Part shown: positions 33,776 through 41,406 of the stretch, piece after piece
Layout: the number at the start of each line of letters is the position of its first letter
Numbering within the stretch: the first letter of the stretch is position 1
Source: a virus
Direction: 5' to 3' (one strand)
IMG/VR virus record: IMGVR_UViG_3300044970_001592
Span: 1 to 42,991 of that record
DNA: 42,991 nucleotides
Translations under genes and position numbers: made by a program
The notes under the pieces: generated by a model
Seen by the model: the letters and a program-made list of their open reading frames with translations, nothing else
Told to the model about the DNA's origin: nothing
Databases searched by the model: none

Positions 33776-33969
33776 TCTGCTGTTGATGTGTCGCTTGATT
33801 GACGCTTCATCTTAAAGCCAACATGACTTGCATGTGCAGCAATCATTGCGCGACGAAGATCGCCACGTGCATGCTGATCACCAGTAAAATTATAAACTTG
33901 ACCCATTGTCAGCATACGCTTGATTGAGCGCGGAAGTTTAGCGTTAAAAAAATCACTACGATTAGCCAT
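33772..33969 (-). CDS. Conserved small T4-like phage protein
   Basis: 65 residues. MANRSDFFNAKLPRSIKRML, then GDLRRAMIAAHASHVGFK. I recall this short pattern as conserved near polymerase genes in T4-like cyanophages. Basic and helical; function unknown. It overlaps both neighbours by a few bases. Confidence 0.75.
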   Translation of the reverse strand: MANRSDFFNAKLPRSIKRMLTMGQVYNFTGDQHARGDLRRAMIAAHASHVGFKMKRQSSDTSTAE

Positions 33970-34675
33970 TTAGTAAATCCTCACATTTTTTCCAAAAGTG
34001 TTCTTCTTGTCCTGGAACTCGAATTTGGAAATTGTGCCAGAACAAATCACCAATTTCCTCGTTTCCGTATGTTGTACCAAGACCATAATTTGGCAGTCCA
34101 TGTTCTAGAGTCCAATATGGACGTCGATCTTGTTCCCAGTCATAACGAAATACATCTCTATCATATCTCTTTGGCGGTAGCATGTCAACTTGAATGCCGA
34201 CTCTTTCTGCTTCATAAGTATATTCTTCGGCAACATCGCCGCGAGCAGTTTCAAGGGCAGATGGTCGATCCATCTTCACGAAATTTTCTCTGGACAATGC
34301 AACGGCAGAAGGTGCTGCAAACAAATGATTGTTATTCTGAATGTGTCCAGACCTCTGGGCATTGCCAATCAGTACACCATCAAGTGCTCTTGAAACATAG
34401 TAATCAATTGCATTCTCACTTACAGGAATGCAATCAATATCTAAAAACAAGACGTAATCAAACATCATTGTTTTTGGAATTTCAACATTGATACTTTTTA
34501 CTGGTTCACCCATACAAGTCCAGAAATAATCCATAAAGATTCCATGAGGCATCTCACCTTTAACGACGAAATGTGGAAGTTTAGTTCGATTGAATTTCTT
34601 TACGACCTCGGTTTGCAACTTAACCGTTTTAGGATTAATGTTGGGCATGTAATAAGATGCGATGCATGCGTTCAT
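33962..34675 (-). CDS. Putative glycosyltransferase (GT-A fold)
   Basis: 237 residues. YVLFLDIDCIPVSENAIDYY gives a DxD metal/nucleotide site near residues 78-80, typical of GT-A enzymes. The C-terminal half has aromatic acceptor-site-like stretches (RRPYWTLEHGLPNYGLG). The sugar and acceptor are unknown. ATGA overlap with the FkbM gene puts it in the glycan cluster. Confidence 0.65.
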   Translation of the reverse strand: MNACIASYYMPNINPKTVKLQTEVVKKFNRTKLPHFVVKGEMPHGIFMDYFWTCMGEPVKSINVEIPKTMMFDYVLFLDIDCIPVSENAIDYYVSRALDGVLIGNAQRSGHIQNNNHLFAAPSAVALSRENFVKMDRPSALETARGDVAEEYTYEAERVGIQVDMLPPKRYDRDVFRYDWEQDRRPYWTLEHGLPNYGLGTTYGNEEIGDLFWHNFQIRVPGQEEHFWKKCEDLLNG

Positions 34676-35388
34676 GGTTTTCTCTTATCTTCAAAAATTA
34701 AATTGACATAGTTCTGAGCAACCAAACGATATTCCTTTTCTTTAAGAAAATCTAGAATAGCATCTGTTGTTCCAGGAGCAATATGTTCGCTTGGTTCAAT
34801 TGTGATGAAGTGCGGTCTGTACTTATCAAAATCAATATCCTTCAATACCGCAAGATCCAATCCTTCAATATCAATACTGAGTAATAAAGAATCAACTTCC
34901 TTCATTGATTCAAGCAACTCATTGATTCGAACTGTGCGAACTTTAATTGTCTGTGTTGTTAAACGATTCTTTTCGACGAAGTCTTTACTCAATGTTGACA
35001 ATTCGTTTTGAGTGCTCACAAAGAACTCAATTTCTTTTTGATCATTATCAACAACTGCGGCTTCAACAATATGGTCAAATGGACGATGTTTACGCAATTG
35101 ATCAGCAAGAACAGGATTGGGCTCAACAATCATTCCCGTAATGCCATAAACTTTGTGCATTAAAAACGAAGCACTAGTGCACACTGGATGATTGCCACCA
35201 ATCTCAAGATAACTGAGTTTGAATCCAGGCAAACGATTTCTACGAGCATATGCTGTTATCATTTGATTGATCACAACATCCTCATAGTTCTGACTGTATG
35301 ATTCATCTAGCCATGCGGGGATAGTAGGATTTGGCATCCTACTCGCTTCAATTTCGTGATACACGAAAGGATTAACGATTCTGTGCAT
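34672..35388 (-). CDS. FkbM-family methyltransferase
   Basis: 238 residues. SAM motif SYLEIGGNHPVCTSAS, acidic loop MIVEPNP, then LLLSIDIEGLDLAVLKDI and FITIEPS, which together mark the FkbM (Methyltransf_21) family. These usually O-methylate sugars or small molecules. The start (GAGG upstream) overlaps the HAD-like gene by 17 nt. Confidence 0.85.
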   Translation of the reverse strand: MHRIVNPFVYHEIEASRMPNPTIPAWLDESYSQNYEDVVINQMITAYARRNRLPGFKLSYLEIGGNHPVCTSASFLMHKVYGITGMIVEPNPVLADQLRKHRPFDHIVEAAVVDNDQKEIEFFVSTQNELSTLSKDFVEKNRLTTQTIKVRTVRINELLESMKEVDSLLLSIDIEGLDLAVLKDIDFDKYRPHFITIEPSEHIAPGTTDAILDFLKEKEYRLVAQNYVNLIFEDKRKP

Positions 35389-36754
35389 TTCTAACCTCTT
35401 CCATATATTTGTTCTGCAGCATCATATAATCGCCGAGCGTTGAAAGCACTTCTGTTTTCTTGCAGAGCAATTCTGAAAATTCTTTAAACAATTGGACCAA
35501 ATTATCATGACTCATATGGGAAAGTTCTGTTGCGAGATTTGTGCCATAGTTGGGCGCTGTCTCTACTGCAAGATTAATTGGATAGTGGATATCTACCAGA
35601 TCATCCTCACCCATTTCACATCCACCAAATTCAGCAAAATAGACACCGTTGTGATTCTTAATAGATTTCAGATAACCATGATCGGCGCAATTGAACACTT
35701 CAATCATCTCATTTGTCTGACCAATCTGAGTGTTAGTCATCAAGAAATTGAATGTCGACGGCAGCGTCGGTTTTGTTTTGTTATAATGAAACACATCAGA
35801 GTAAATCAAAACATCAACGTTGAATGGATGTAATTTACACAGATGCTCCCACGTTGCTCCTGTGCTTGAAACATCCACCAACACTGCATTTGGAGGCATA
35901 TGTGCCTTTAAAAATCCAACTGCATCTTCAGGTTGCTCATATGCGACCTTTCGCGAGAATGGAATATAATACGCATTTCGATAAAACGCATTGTAGAGTT
36001 TATACAGAAGTTGGCAATCTCTACCGAGGAAAACAATATTTTCGTCTGCATGACGACGATGCAACAACTCGCATGCAATCAAAAGCATCGGAAGATTTAG
36101 TTGACACGAGATATCGCTCAACATTCTATTTTTCGGATAGAAATTGCGAAGTCTGGTCTCACGAACCAGACAACCAAGAAAACTCAATTTGTTTTCAAGC
36201 AATACCTTTTCGATTCCAGTGAATGTGATCGCATCAACAAAGTGTTCTGCATCAAATCCTCTTTCTCGAGCATTTTCAACGTCTGATGTGATGTTGTCTC
36301 CAGTGTGCGAAAGAAGTTTAATCCCTTTCAATTTATCCCAAAGCACCCCTGTTCTTTTATCAGAGTTTGATTGATAGATCGTAACTTGAGATTGACACCC
36401 AGCAGAGCGCACTAGTTCTAAAATGTCTGCACCAGAAAAGTACATGTCTGAGATAAGAACATCTCCATCGCGAACAGTGTCGATATTAGACAATGCAAAT
36501 GAATGCTTTTTTTCAAGTTCAACTTCAAGTTTATAGAACCTCATGAGTTCACTTTCGTTGATGATCTCTTGATTGACTAACTCTTGATAAATTTGATACA
36601 ACGATCTGTTTCCATTGTCTGCTGCTTTTCTTGCATCCAAAAACATCGGGTTTCTAGATGTTGATTGTATAATTTGCAGAATGTAATCGTTGGTGATAAA
36701 TCTTCGAGCAATCAACGTATCAAATACGTCGTATGACGATGGTGGTAATTTCAT
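35372..36754 (-). CDS. HAD-superfamily protein with extra C-terminal domain
   Basis: 460 residues. HAD motif I is SYDVFDTLIA with nucleophile candidate Asp9; the residue two after it is Phe, not Asp, as in dehalogenases rather than phosphatases. Motif II ISDMYFS and motif IV HTGDNITSDVENA are present. The second half is a separate alpha/beta domain (IVFLGRDCQLLYKLY, AVLVDVSSTG), an arrangement I recall from polysaccharide gene clusters. ATG at 36754 is preferred (GGAGA, ATGA overlap); 36763 is possible. Confidence 0.75.
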   Translation of the reverse strand: MKLPPSSYDVFDTLIARRFITNDYILQIIQSTSRNPMFLDARKAADNGNRSLYQIYQELVNQEIINESELMRFYKLEVELEKKHSFALSNIDTVRDGDVLISDMYFSGADILELVRSAGCQSQVTIYQSNSDKRTGVLWDKLKGIKLLSHTGDNITSDVENARERGFDAEHFVDAITFTGIEKVLLENKLSFLGCLVRETRLRNFYPKNRMLSDISCQLNLPMLLIACELLHRRHADENIVFLGRDCQLLYKLYNAFYRNAYYIPFSRKVAYEQPEDAVGFLKAHMPPNAVLVDVSSTGATWEHLCKLHPFNVDVLIYSDVFHYNKTKPTLPSTFNFLMTNTQIGQTNEMIEVFNCADHGYLKSIKNHNGVYFAEFGGCEMGEDDLVDIHYPINLAVETAPNYGTNLATELSHMSHDNLVQLFKEFSELLCKKTEVLSTLGDYMMLQNKYMEEVRNAQNR

Positions 36755-37491
36755 TTTCTCCATGGAAGAACTCCATTGTAAAATTGCAGCATTGCTTCGT
36801 TGCCTTTCTTAAAGAAATCTGCTTGTACCGAGATACCAGTGCTGCCGACTCTATAGTTTACCGTATAATCTCGGGTTGTGTCAAACCCCAACTTATTATT
36901 TGGATGCATCAATACTGCAGTCAATGCTCGATCGACTTCCATGACTCCAGGTTCTCTGGCTTGACGATACCAAATTGGAGCAATTTGAATTGCTATATCC
37001 TTGCGAACAAAGAAACAATTTACGTCTACGAAATGATCATTCAAGACTGACTTCCAGATTCCGAGACTCTCGCAATCGTCGTTACAAATAAAGTTGTACT
37101 TGTCATCAACAATCTTTCGGAATGAATATGCCCATTGCAATTCTTTTTCTTGTACAAGTTTAACGAGAGACTCAACATGATTCGGTTCAAGTGTGTTATC
37201 ATCATCTAACCAGATAACATAATCGCCACTTGCGAGAAAAGTAAAGCCACCGTACACACGATGACCATTAAAACGATTAGTGCCTGTAGGATATGGTAAT
37301 ACGCAAACATGTTCATTCGCTCCATTTGGGAATTCTGTTGCCTTCAGAATTTCATCTGAAGAATCCCATCTTTGACGACCATCTACAATAACAATATGTT
37401 CAACGTTTTTATATGTTTGATTGCGGACTGATTCAATGCATCGGGATAGTTCTGGTTTCCCGACTGTTGCAGTTATGATTGAGACTTTCAT
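36751..37491 (-). CDS. Glycosyltransferase family 2
   Basis: 246 residues. MKVSIITATVGKPELSRCIE, SVRNQTYKNVEHIVIVDG, and the metal site VIWLDDDNTLEPNH near residue 95 are standard GT2 features. A C-terminal aromatic region probably binds the acceptor. It has ATGA-type overlaps with both the 2OG oxygenase and the HAD-like gene. Confidence 0.9.
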   Translation of the reverse strand: MKVSIITATVGKPELSRCIESVRNQTYKNVEHIVIVDGRQRWDSSDEILKATEFPNGANEHVCVLPYPTGTNRFNGHRVYGGFTFLASGDYVIWLDDDNTLEPNHVESLVKLVQEKELQWAYSFRKIVDDKYNFICNDDCESLGIWKSVLNDHFVDVNCFFVRKDIAIQIAPIWYRQAREPGVMEVDRALTAVLMHPNNKLGFDTTRDYTVNYRVGSTGISVQADFFKKGNEAMLQFYNGVLPWRK

Positions 37492-38246
37492 GCGCTTCTC
37501 TTTTTACAAAATTCAAGGACACTTGGATCATCTTTTTGATCACGATATGGAGCATAGAGTGCTCGCTTTCTCGGCTCTGCTTTACTATCTATGTCACTCA
37601 CATAATAAACTGCGAGACTTCTTCGCGCAGTATCTGCAGGACAACGCAATGGTTCAGGAAGACCATGCCATGAGTTTTGTGTTGTATCAAACAACACCGC
37701 ACGATTAAATTTGTTATCAATCTTGGTGACACACTCTTTTGGTTCATTGGTTTTTTCGTCATGACTCCACAATTCCAAACCACCGCCCCATGATGACTTC
37801 CAATTTGGAGTTACATAGATGATTAGATTATAGTTGCGCATGAATGGGATTTTAGGATGCAGTGAATAGTCTTTATGGACATTCAACTTCCCACCAACAT
37901 TATGTGAGTGCATTCCACCGCCATGCAATCCGAAATCAGAACGGAGATGCTCATTGCCTGTTATAGTTTGAATGCAGTTCACAAAAGAACTGTCACAGAG
38001 ATTGTACAATGCGTTATAGATTGATGCAGGAAATCTATCCCAGTGAGAACATGCTTTCTTTTTCTCTACTGGATTATCATACGCAACCGTCCAAACAGAA
38101 TCATCGTGGTTTGGAAATTCAGTTGCGAGTTTTAATGCGAATTCTTTCTCAAAGAAGTTATCAATCACAACATGCTGAAACGGTTTAGCATTTTGAAATT
38201 GTTCTTTAAGAAATAGAAGATCGCTTATATCAATATGATTGAACAT
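37488..38246 (-). CDS. 2-oxoglutarate/Fe(II)-dependent oxygenase (prolyl-4-hydroxylase-like)
   Basis: 252 residues. Iron site His124-x-Asp126 (LNVHKDYS) and His194 (NSWHGLPEPL), with Arg208/Arg209 placed to bind 2-oxoglutarate (RRSLAVYY). NYNLIIYVTPNW and WGGGLELW are typical core strands. It may hydroxylate a protein or sugar in the glycan pathway. ATG at 38246 shares one base with the upstream stop; an earlier TTG is less likely. Confidence 0.88.
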   Translation of the reverse strand: MFNHIDISDLLFLKEQFQNAKPFQHVVIDNFFEKEFALKLATEFPNHDDSVWTVAYDNPVEKKKACSHWDRFPASIYNALYNLCDSSFVNCIQTITGNEHLRSDFGLHGGGMHSHNVGGKLNVHKDYSLHPKIPFMRNYNLIIYVTPNWKSSWGGGLELWSHDEKTNEPKECVTKIDNKFNRAVLFDTTQNSWHGLPEPLRCPADTARRSLAVYYVSDIDSKAEPRKRALYAPYRDQKDDPSVLEFCKKRSA

Positions 38247-38734
38247 TAGTCCCAAAGATTTTCATAGTATTTTCCAAACAAACGAAAGGCATTTTTCTTG
38301 CGATCATGATATGCTTTTGCTTTCACATAATCGTAAACACCTTCTTTGACTGTGACCATCTCGCTCCAATCTTGACCCTCTTTCTTTACAAATTTATATT
38401 TTGGTTTCTTGATAAAGAAGTTGGGATCGCGATCTCGAGCAAGTTCGCCAAATGCCCAGATCATTTCTTTCATGATCCAGTCCCAACGCTTGAAGTGATT
38501 GGAGTCTGTGTCCCATTCATTCTTCTTTGGCTTTGCGTTGGTAGAACGAAGATGCTCAGGAACATCTTCGTCTTCGGTGTAAGGTGCGCCGTGATTGGTC
38601 TTGTGCAACTGCTTGAGCATCGGATGAACGATGAGCGCAAGTGTACGATCCATAGACCAAGTATCCCATGGATCAATACGAACAGAAACTTTTTGCTCGC
38701 CTTTCTTCGGATACTTTCCGATAGAAATTTTCAT
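38246..38734 (-). CDS. Conserved phage protein
   Basis: 162 residues. MKISIGKYPK, VRIDPWDTWSMDRTLALIV, HPMLKQLHKTNHGAPYTEDE and NHFKRWDWIMKEMIWAFGEL form a pattern I recall in many large tailed phages, with no assigned function. Charged, soluble, partly helical. It is the second gene after the 38856-38884 promoter. Confidence 0.8.
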   Translation of the reverse strand: MKISIGKYPKKGEQKVSVRIDPWDTWSMDRTLALIVHPMLKQLHKTNHGAPYTEDEDVPEHLRSTNAKPKKNEWDTDSNHFKRWDWIMKEMIWAFGELARDRDPNFFIKKPKYKFVKKEGQDWSEMVTVKEGVYDYVKAKAYHDRKKNAFRLFGKYYENLWD

Positions 38735-38736
38735 AA

Positions 38737-38826
38737 TTAACCCTTCTTGCGTCTTGCCTTTCGCTTCTTTGATCCGAGTTTAGCACGACCCTTTCCGAAA
38801 CCTTTAGTGCCTGTCTTTGCTGGCAT
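38737..38826 (-). CDS. 29-residue highly basic peptide
   Basis: It starts MPAKTGTKGFGKGRAKLGSK and ends in a run of Lys/Arg, with 13 Lys or Arg in 29 residues. GAGGTGA is an excellent ribosome site, a near-ideal promoter lies 30 nt upstream, and the stop is 2 nt from the next ATG. These three facts make it a real gene despite its size. It could bind nucleic acid or the ribosome; ribosomal-protein tails look similar. It is the first gene of its transcript. Confidence 0.75.
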   Translation of the reverse strand: MPAKTGTKGFGKGRAKLGSKKRKARRKKG

Positions 38827-38855
38827 ATGTCACCTCGCGTTGTTTACATTCTTCA

Positions 38856-38884
38856 ATTATACGCTGTTGATCGGACAAAGACAA
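38856..38884 (-). promoter_or_regulatory. Strong sigma-70-type promoter
   Basis: TTGTCT (38879-38884), a 17-bp spacer, and perfect TATAAT (38856-38861) on the minus strand. The predicted start is near 38849, with a 23-nt leader containing the GAGGTGA ribosome site of the basic peptide. The -35 lies inside a palindrome (38873-38892). Confidence 0.7.
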
Positions 38885-38892
38885 CTTTGTCC
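38873..38892. promoter_or_regulatory. Palindrome over the -35 box (operator-like)
   Basis: GGACAAAG, four bases (ACAA), then CTTTGTCC: a perfect 8-bp inverted repeat covering the -35 hexamer of the promoter driving the basic-peptide gene. The shape and position suit a repressor or activator site. It could also be a hairpin in read-through RNA, but it has no T-tract. Confidence 0.5.
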
Positions 38893-38920
38893 AAACAGTT
38901 ATTTCTTCTTTTGTGCGAAA

Positions 38921-38949
38921 ACACCCGACGCAATAATCACGTCGGGTGT
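38921..38949 (-). terminator. Hairpin terminator ending the small-gene early operon
   Basis: A perfect 10-bp GC-rich stem (ACACCCGACG / CGTCGGGTGT) with a 9-nt loop. On the minus strand it is followed by TTTCGC, a short T-run. A smaller CCCC/GGGG hairpin lies just before it at 38963-38975. It stands 31 nt after the last gene of the operon and before the next promoter. Confidence 0.65.
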
Positions 38950-38979
38950 CTAGTTCGCAAATCCCCTTACAGGGGCTGA

Positions 38980-39189
38980 TCAAAGTTTAAACTTCTCTTC
39001 AACAGTAAATTTGTTGACATAATAATCATATATCAACCAAATAAACCAACCAATCATGCTCACAAGCATGAGCAGTAATCCTACTTGAAGACCAAGAATC
39101 TCAAGAAGAATATACCAACCAACAGCAACAACACTCACAAATACGAGCGATTTCAATGTTTCAACAATAGCCTTTGATCGAATACTCAT
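38980..39189 (-). CDS. Two-segment membrane protein
   Basis: 69 residues. Membrane segments at about 12-31 (LVFVSVVAVGWYILLEILGL) and 36-55 (VGLLLMLVSMIGWFIWLIYD), with a charged end. AAGGAGG is an excellent ribosome site. Last gene before the terminator. It might alter the host inner membrane early in infection; no family recognised. Confidence 0.8.
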   Translation of the reverse strand: MSIRSKAIVETLKSLVFVSVVAVGWYILLEILGLQVGLLLMLVSMIGWFIWLIYDYYVNKFTVEEKFKL

Positions 39190-39199
39190 AAAATCCTCC

Positions 39200-39520
39200 T
39201 TAACCTCGCCGCATGCGAGAAATATCTTTCATTTGTTCTTCATCAATAACAGGAACTGCGTTGCTTTTATGCATTGTCGCAATTCCCTTCACCAAAGTGC
39301 CTGTGTACTTCAGGCTCTCTCTTTTCTCTGTAAAGATTTTATCAGAGTTCAGCGACTCAACCTTCCGTGCCGAATCTGCGCCCACTCGTGGACCATAAGA
39401 CAAACTCGGCAATTCCTCTATTCCGAGAATTGCAGCGTTTCGGTTATACTTTTTCGCAACAACACCTTTGACCTTGCGCTTCTTTTTAGGCTTGAAGCGT
39501 GCAGCGCAATACACCATCAT
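39200..39520 (-). CDS. Conserved small phage protein
   Basis: 106 residues. The N-terminus is very basic (FKPKKKRKVKGVVAKKYNR). The C-terminal part LKYTGTLVKGIATMHKSNAV and DEEQMKDISRMRRG resembles a short segment I recall from many unrelated tailed phages. Function unknown. ATGATG start overlaps the previous stop. Confidence 0.75.
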   Translation of the reverse strand: MMVYCAARFKPKKKRKVKGVVAKKYNRNAAILGIEELPSLSYGPRVGADSARKVESLNSDKIFTEKRESLKYTGTLVKGIATMHKSNAVPVIDEEQMKDISRMRRG

Positions 39521-39705
39521 ACAGGATAAGTTTCCACGTGCATGTTATAGAAACGATTTAATTCAAGAATCTTTGCGCGCATCTCATGAGGAACAGGCAT
39601 GTCATGAATCGCGTTCAAAGCAATCATCGAGTTGGCAAAATGTCGAAGAGCCTTCAATTCTTCTGTCGTGCCGCGAGGATGGACTTCAAAATCCTCTTTA
39701 GACAT
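39517..39705 (-). CDS. Small helical hypothetical protein
   Basis: 62 residues from ATG at 39705, chosen because GGAGAA lies five bases upstream; a longer in-frame ORF would overlap the previous two genes. The core, LKALRHFANSMIALNAIHDM and MRAKILELNRFYN, is two amphipathic helices. No family recognised. Confidence 0.7.
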   Translation of the reverse strand: MSKEDFEVHPRGTTEELKALRHFANSMIALNAIHDMPVPHEMRAKILELNRFYNMHVETYPV

Positions 39706-39829
39706 TAGAGTTCTCCAATCGCTTACGCTTCCAATCAAGATACTCAACAATTTTCGTTCCCACATATACGAAAACTGTCGTGTGTAAAGAAAGAAGAACT
39801 AGAATCAAATTGATATTAAGTGTTTGCAT
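39698..39829 (-). CDS. 43-residue single-pass membrane peptide
   Basis: Too short for most gene finders. MQTLNINLILVLLSLHTTVF and a few more hydrophobic residues form one membrane segment, then KIVEYLDWKRKRLEN gives a basic tail. The ATG shares one base with the previous stop (TGATG), AGAAGG is a good ribosome site, and the stop overlaps the next start by 8 nt, so it fits the gap exactly. Confidence 0.65.
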   Translation of the reverse strand: MQTLNINLILVLLSLHTTVFVYVGTKIVEYLDWKRKRLENSNV

Positions 39830-40050
39830 CAAACCTTCTCCACAAGTTTAGACAAAGTGTAATCAGCAATTTTTGCTCGAATCATCGTTGGAATATCTGT
39901 GTATGGATCTTCCAAGAAATAAGAGCAACCATCCTTCCATGTATTGTACTTGACAAATCGAGCAAAATCAAGCATATGTTTACGGTTTTTTGGATCAAAC
40001 TTAACTCGATCTCTCGGCGCAAGAACAGAACGACGATACTCATTCGTCAT
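39829..40050 (-). CDS. Conserved small phage protein
   Basis: 73 residues. FDPKNRKHMLDFARFVKYNT, then CSYFLEDPYTDIPTMIRAKI. I recall this FDP...DFA...P...IP-x-MI pattern from T4-like cyanophages. Mixed alpha/beta; function unknown. It overlaps the previous gene by 11 nt. Confidence 0.75.
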   Translation of the reverse strand: MTNEYRRSVLAPRDRVKFDPKNRKHMLDFARFVKYNTWKDGCSYFLEDPYTDIPTMIRAKIADYTLSKLVEKV

Positions 40051-40228
40051 CTAATTGTTCCTCATCTTCAGCAAGAACATCAATCACGTCCCAACCAAGT
40101 TCGATCAAACGATCTTGAACAAGGTCTGGTCGTGCACCGCGCAATTCTTCTTCTGTGAAGATGACAACAGCACATCCTAACTCTTCAAGTTGACGAGACA
40201 ATTCAACAATTTTTGACAAGTCACTCAT
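40040..40228 (-). CDS. Small acidic hypothetical protein
   Basis: 62 residues. A helix then ELGCAVVIFTEEELRGARPD and a helix-strand end; similar short proteins with an AVVIFTPEE-type core occur in other phages. The tail is Asp/Glu-rich. The start shares one base with the previous stop. Confidence 0.75.
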   Translation of the reverse strand: MSDLSKIVELSRQLEELGCAVVIFTEEELRGARPDLVQDRLIELGWDVIDVLAEDEEQLDDE

Positions 40229-40461
40229 TAGTAATGCTCCGCATTGTAATCAATATCATTAGGTTCAAACGTGAGATCATCATACGACACCATGTCAGTA
40301 TCTAACTCATCATAATCCATATCTCGATTCTCATACGCTGCAAGAATCTCATGAACCTGCGCGAGAGAAATTCCCAATGAAGTAGCAATTTCCTTTTCCT
40401 TCATGCCATCTTCACGATACATGTCAATGACGTCAATCTCAATATTCTTAAAGTATCCCAT
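40228..40461 (-). CDS. Small protein with helix-turn-helix-like segment
   Basis: 77 residues. Residues 19-42 (GMKEKEIATSLGISLAQVHE plus the following Ile-Leu) form a helix-turn-helix of the kind in sigma region 4 or small DNA-binding proteins. A strongly acidic tail (about 45-77) follows, which may mimic DNA or block dimerisation. A transcription-modifying role early in infection is plausible but unproven. Confidence 0.75.
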   Translation of the reverse strand: MGYFKNIEIDVIDMYREDGMKEKEIATSLGISLAQVHEILAAYENRDMDYDELDTDMVSYDDLTFEPNDIDYNAEHY

Positions 40462-40685
40462 TAGAACGGCACTCCTTCAGTGGTCGGAATTCGATTTAAA
40501 TCTTCCTGCGTCTTGCGATCGCCAACAACCAAGAGCAGATGACAAGCACGCTCAAGTTTCTCAGCAAGACTATAACAGTCCTTTGCACTCAGATCATACT
40601 GTGTCATCGTGTTCGCAAGAACATGATCAGCAGCATCCACCAAATCAATTGCTTCACTCAACAAAGTTTCAGTTTGCTTTTTCAT
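40461..40685 (-). CDS. Small helical hypothetical protein
   Basis: 74 residues from ATG at 40685 (GGGG five bases upstream; a longer in-frame ORF would overlap the previous gene). Helical: TETLLSEAIDLVDAADHVLA and KLERACHLLLVV. No family recognised. One-base overlap with the next gene. Confidence 0.7.
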   Translation of the reverse strand: MKKQTETLLSEAIDLVDAADHVLANTMTQYDLSAKDCYSLAEKLERACHLLLVVGDRKTQEDLNRIPTTEGVPF

Positions 40686-40686
40686 A

Positions 40687-40899
40687 TCAACCCCAGTCCT
40701 TGAAATTACCGCTGGCTTGATTGTCCTGCCAGCCACGAATATACTCCTGACACTCTTCGAGAGTCATTTCTGACTGCTGAATCTCATCAGAGTTATAAGT
40801 GCCGCCCACGAAATAGTGCGGACGAAACGATCGCTGATAGTAACTGTCGGCAGAACCACGATCATACGGACTGCCATGACCACGATCAAGACGCATCAC
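40687..40899 (-). CDS. Conserved small phage protein, DRGSADSYY motif
   Basis: 70 residues. SPYDRGSADSYYQRSFRPHY and the ending ASGNFKDWG match a short protein I recall in very many tailed phages (pattern DRGSAD-x-YY, later a charged helix, then a KDWG-like end). Function unknown. ATGA overlap with the previous gene. Confidence 0.8.
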   Translation of the reverse strand: MMRLDRGHGSPYDRGSADSYYQRSFRPHYFVGGTYNSDEIQQSEMTLEECQEYIRGWQDNQASGNFKDWG

Positions 40900-41162
40900 G
40901 CCACCACCTGCACGCGAGGCTCAGCATTTTTCTCTTCCGCGAGATCATCGAAGAAAGAATTGCCAGGAAGCGGAGCAACAAACGTGTCCGACAGAAATTT
41001 CTTGTCTGTCTTTCCCTGCCACACACGCTTGATCGTGTTGGCTCGGAAAGTGCCGTCTGAAAGAACAGCAGTCACAAGACCGACATAATAGCAGTCATTT
41101 ACACCAACGAAGTCAAGAGATTTGACGACGTCACCAATTTTCACAGTGTTTTCATATTTCAT
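40896..41162 (-). CDS. Hypothetical protein, first gene after leaderless promoter A
   Basis: 88 residues. A beta-rich core (VKIGDVVKSLDFVGVNDCYY, then VGLVTAVLSDGTFRANTI) suggests a small barrel; the tail is charged. No family recognised. ATG at 41162 has no ribosome site. Instead a perfect TATAAT ends seven bases upstream, so transcription should begin on the A of the ATG. Confidence 0.75.
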   Translation of the reverse strand: MKYENTVKIGDVVKSLDFVGVNDCYYVGLVTAVLSDGTFRANTIKRVWQGKTDKKFLSDTFVAPLPGNSFFDDLAEEKNAEPRVQVVA

Positions 41163-41168
41163 AAGACT

Positions 41169-41197
41169 ATTATAACACACGGACATGAAATATACAA
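41169..41197 (-). promoter_or_regulatory. Early promoter A (leaderless mRNA predicted)
   Basis: TTGTAT (41192-41197), 17-bp spacer, TATAAT (41169-41174), then six bases and the ATG at 41162. No Shine-Dalgarno sequence fits between them. The region upstream of the -35 is nearly identical to promoter B. Confidence 0.7.
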
Positions 41198-41232
41198 CAG
41201 AAATAACTCTTGTAAAATCAATAACTTACGAG
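41193..41232 (-). repeat. 40-nt promoter-upstream repeat, copy A
   Basis: Matches copy B (41431-41470) at 38 of 40 bases, including TTGATTTTACAAGAGTT and ending in the TTGTA of the -35 box. In this copy the repeat also covers the last codons and stop of the gene at 41218-41400. Both copies lie exactly 30 nt before the next ATG. Confidence 0.85.
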
Positions 41233-41400
41233 CATCTCTTGGAACACACGTTTTGCCTGTTCAAACGTGGTGTCGTTGAGGCGAATCTTGTTGCCTGTGC
41301 TGCGGCATTCAATCTCATACATGTAATTTCCCACATGCCAGAGTGTGTGGCGAGCACCGAATTTGTCATTTTCAGACATGATATAATGATACTGTTTCAT
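41218..41400 (-). CDS. Small hypothetical protein, first gene after leaderless promoter B
   Basis: 60 residues. DKFGARHTLWHVGNYMYEIE and NKIRLNDTTFEQAKRVFQEM suggest a beta sheet with one helix. No family recognised. ATG at 41400 has no ribosome site; GATAAT ends seven bases upstream. A weaker ribosome-site-free internal ATG (residue 8) is possible. Confidence 0.7.
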   Translation of the reverse strand: MKQYHYIMSENDKFGARHTLWHVGNYMYEIECRSTGNKIRLNDTTFEQAKRVFQEMLVSY

Positions 41401-41406
41401 ACAACA

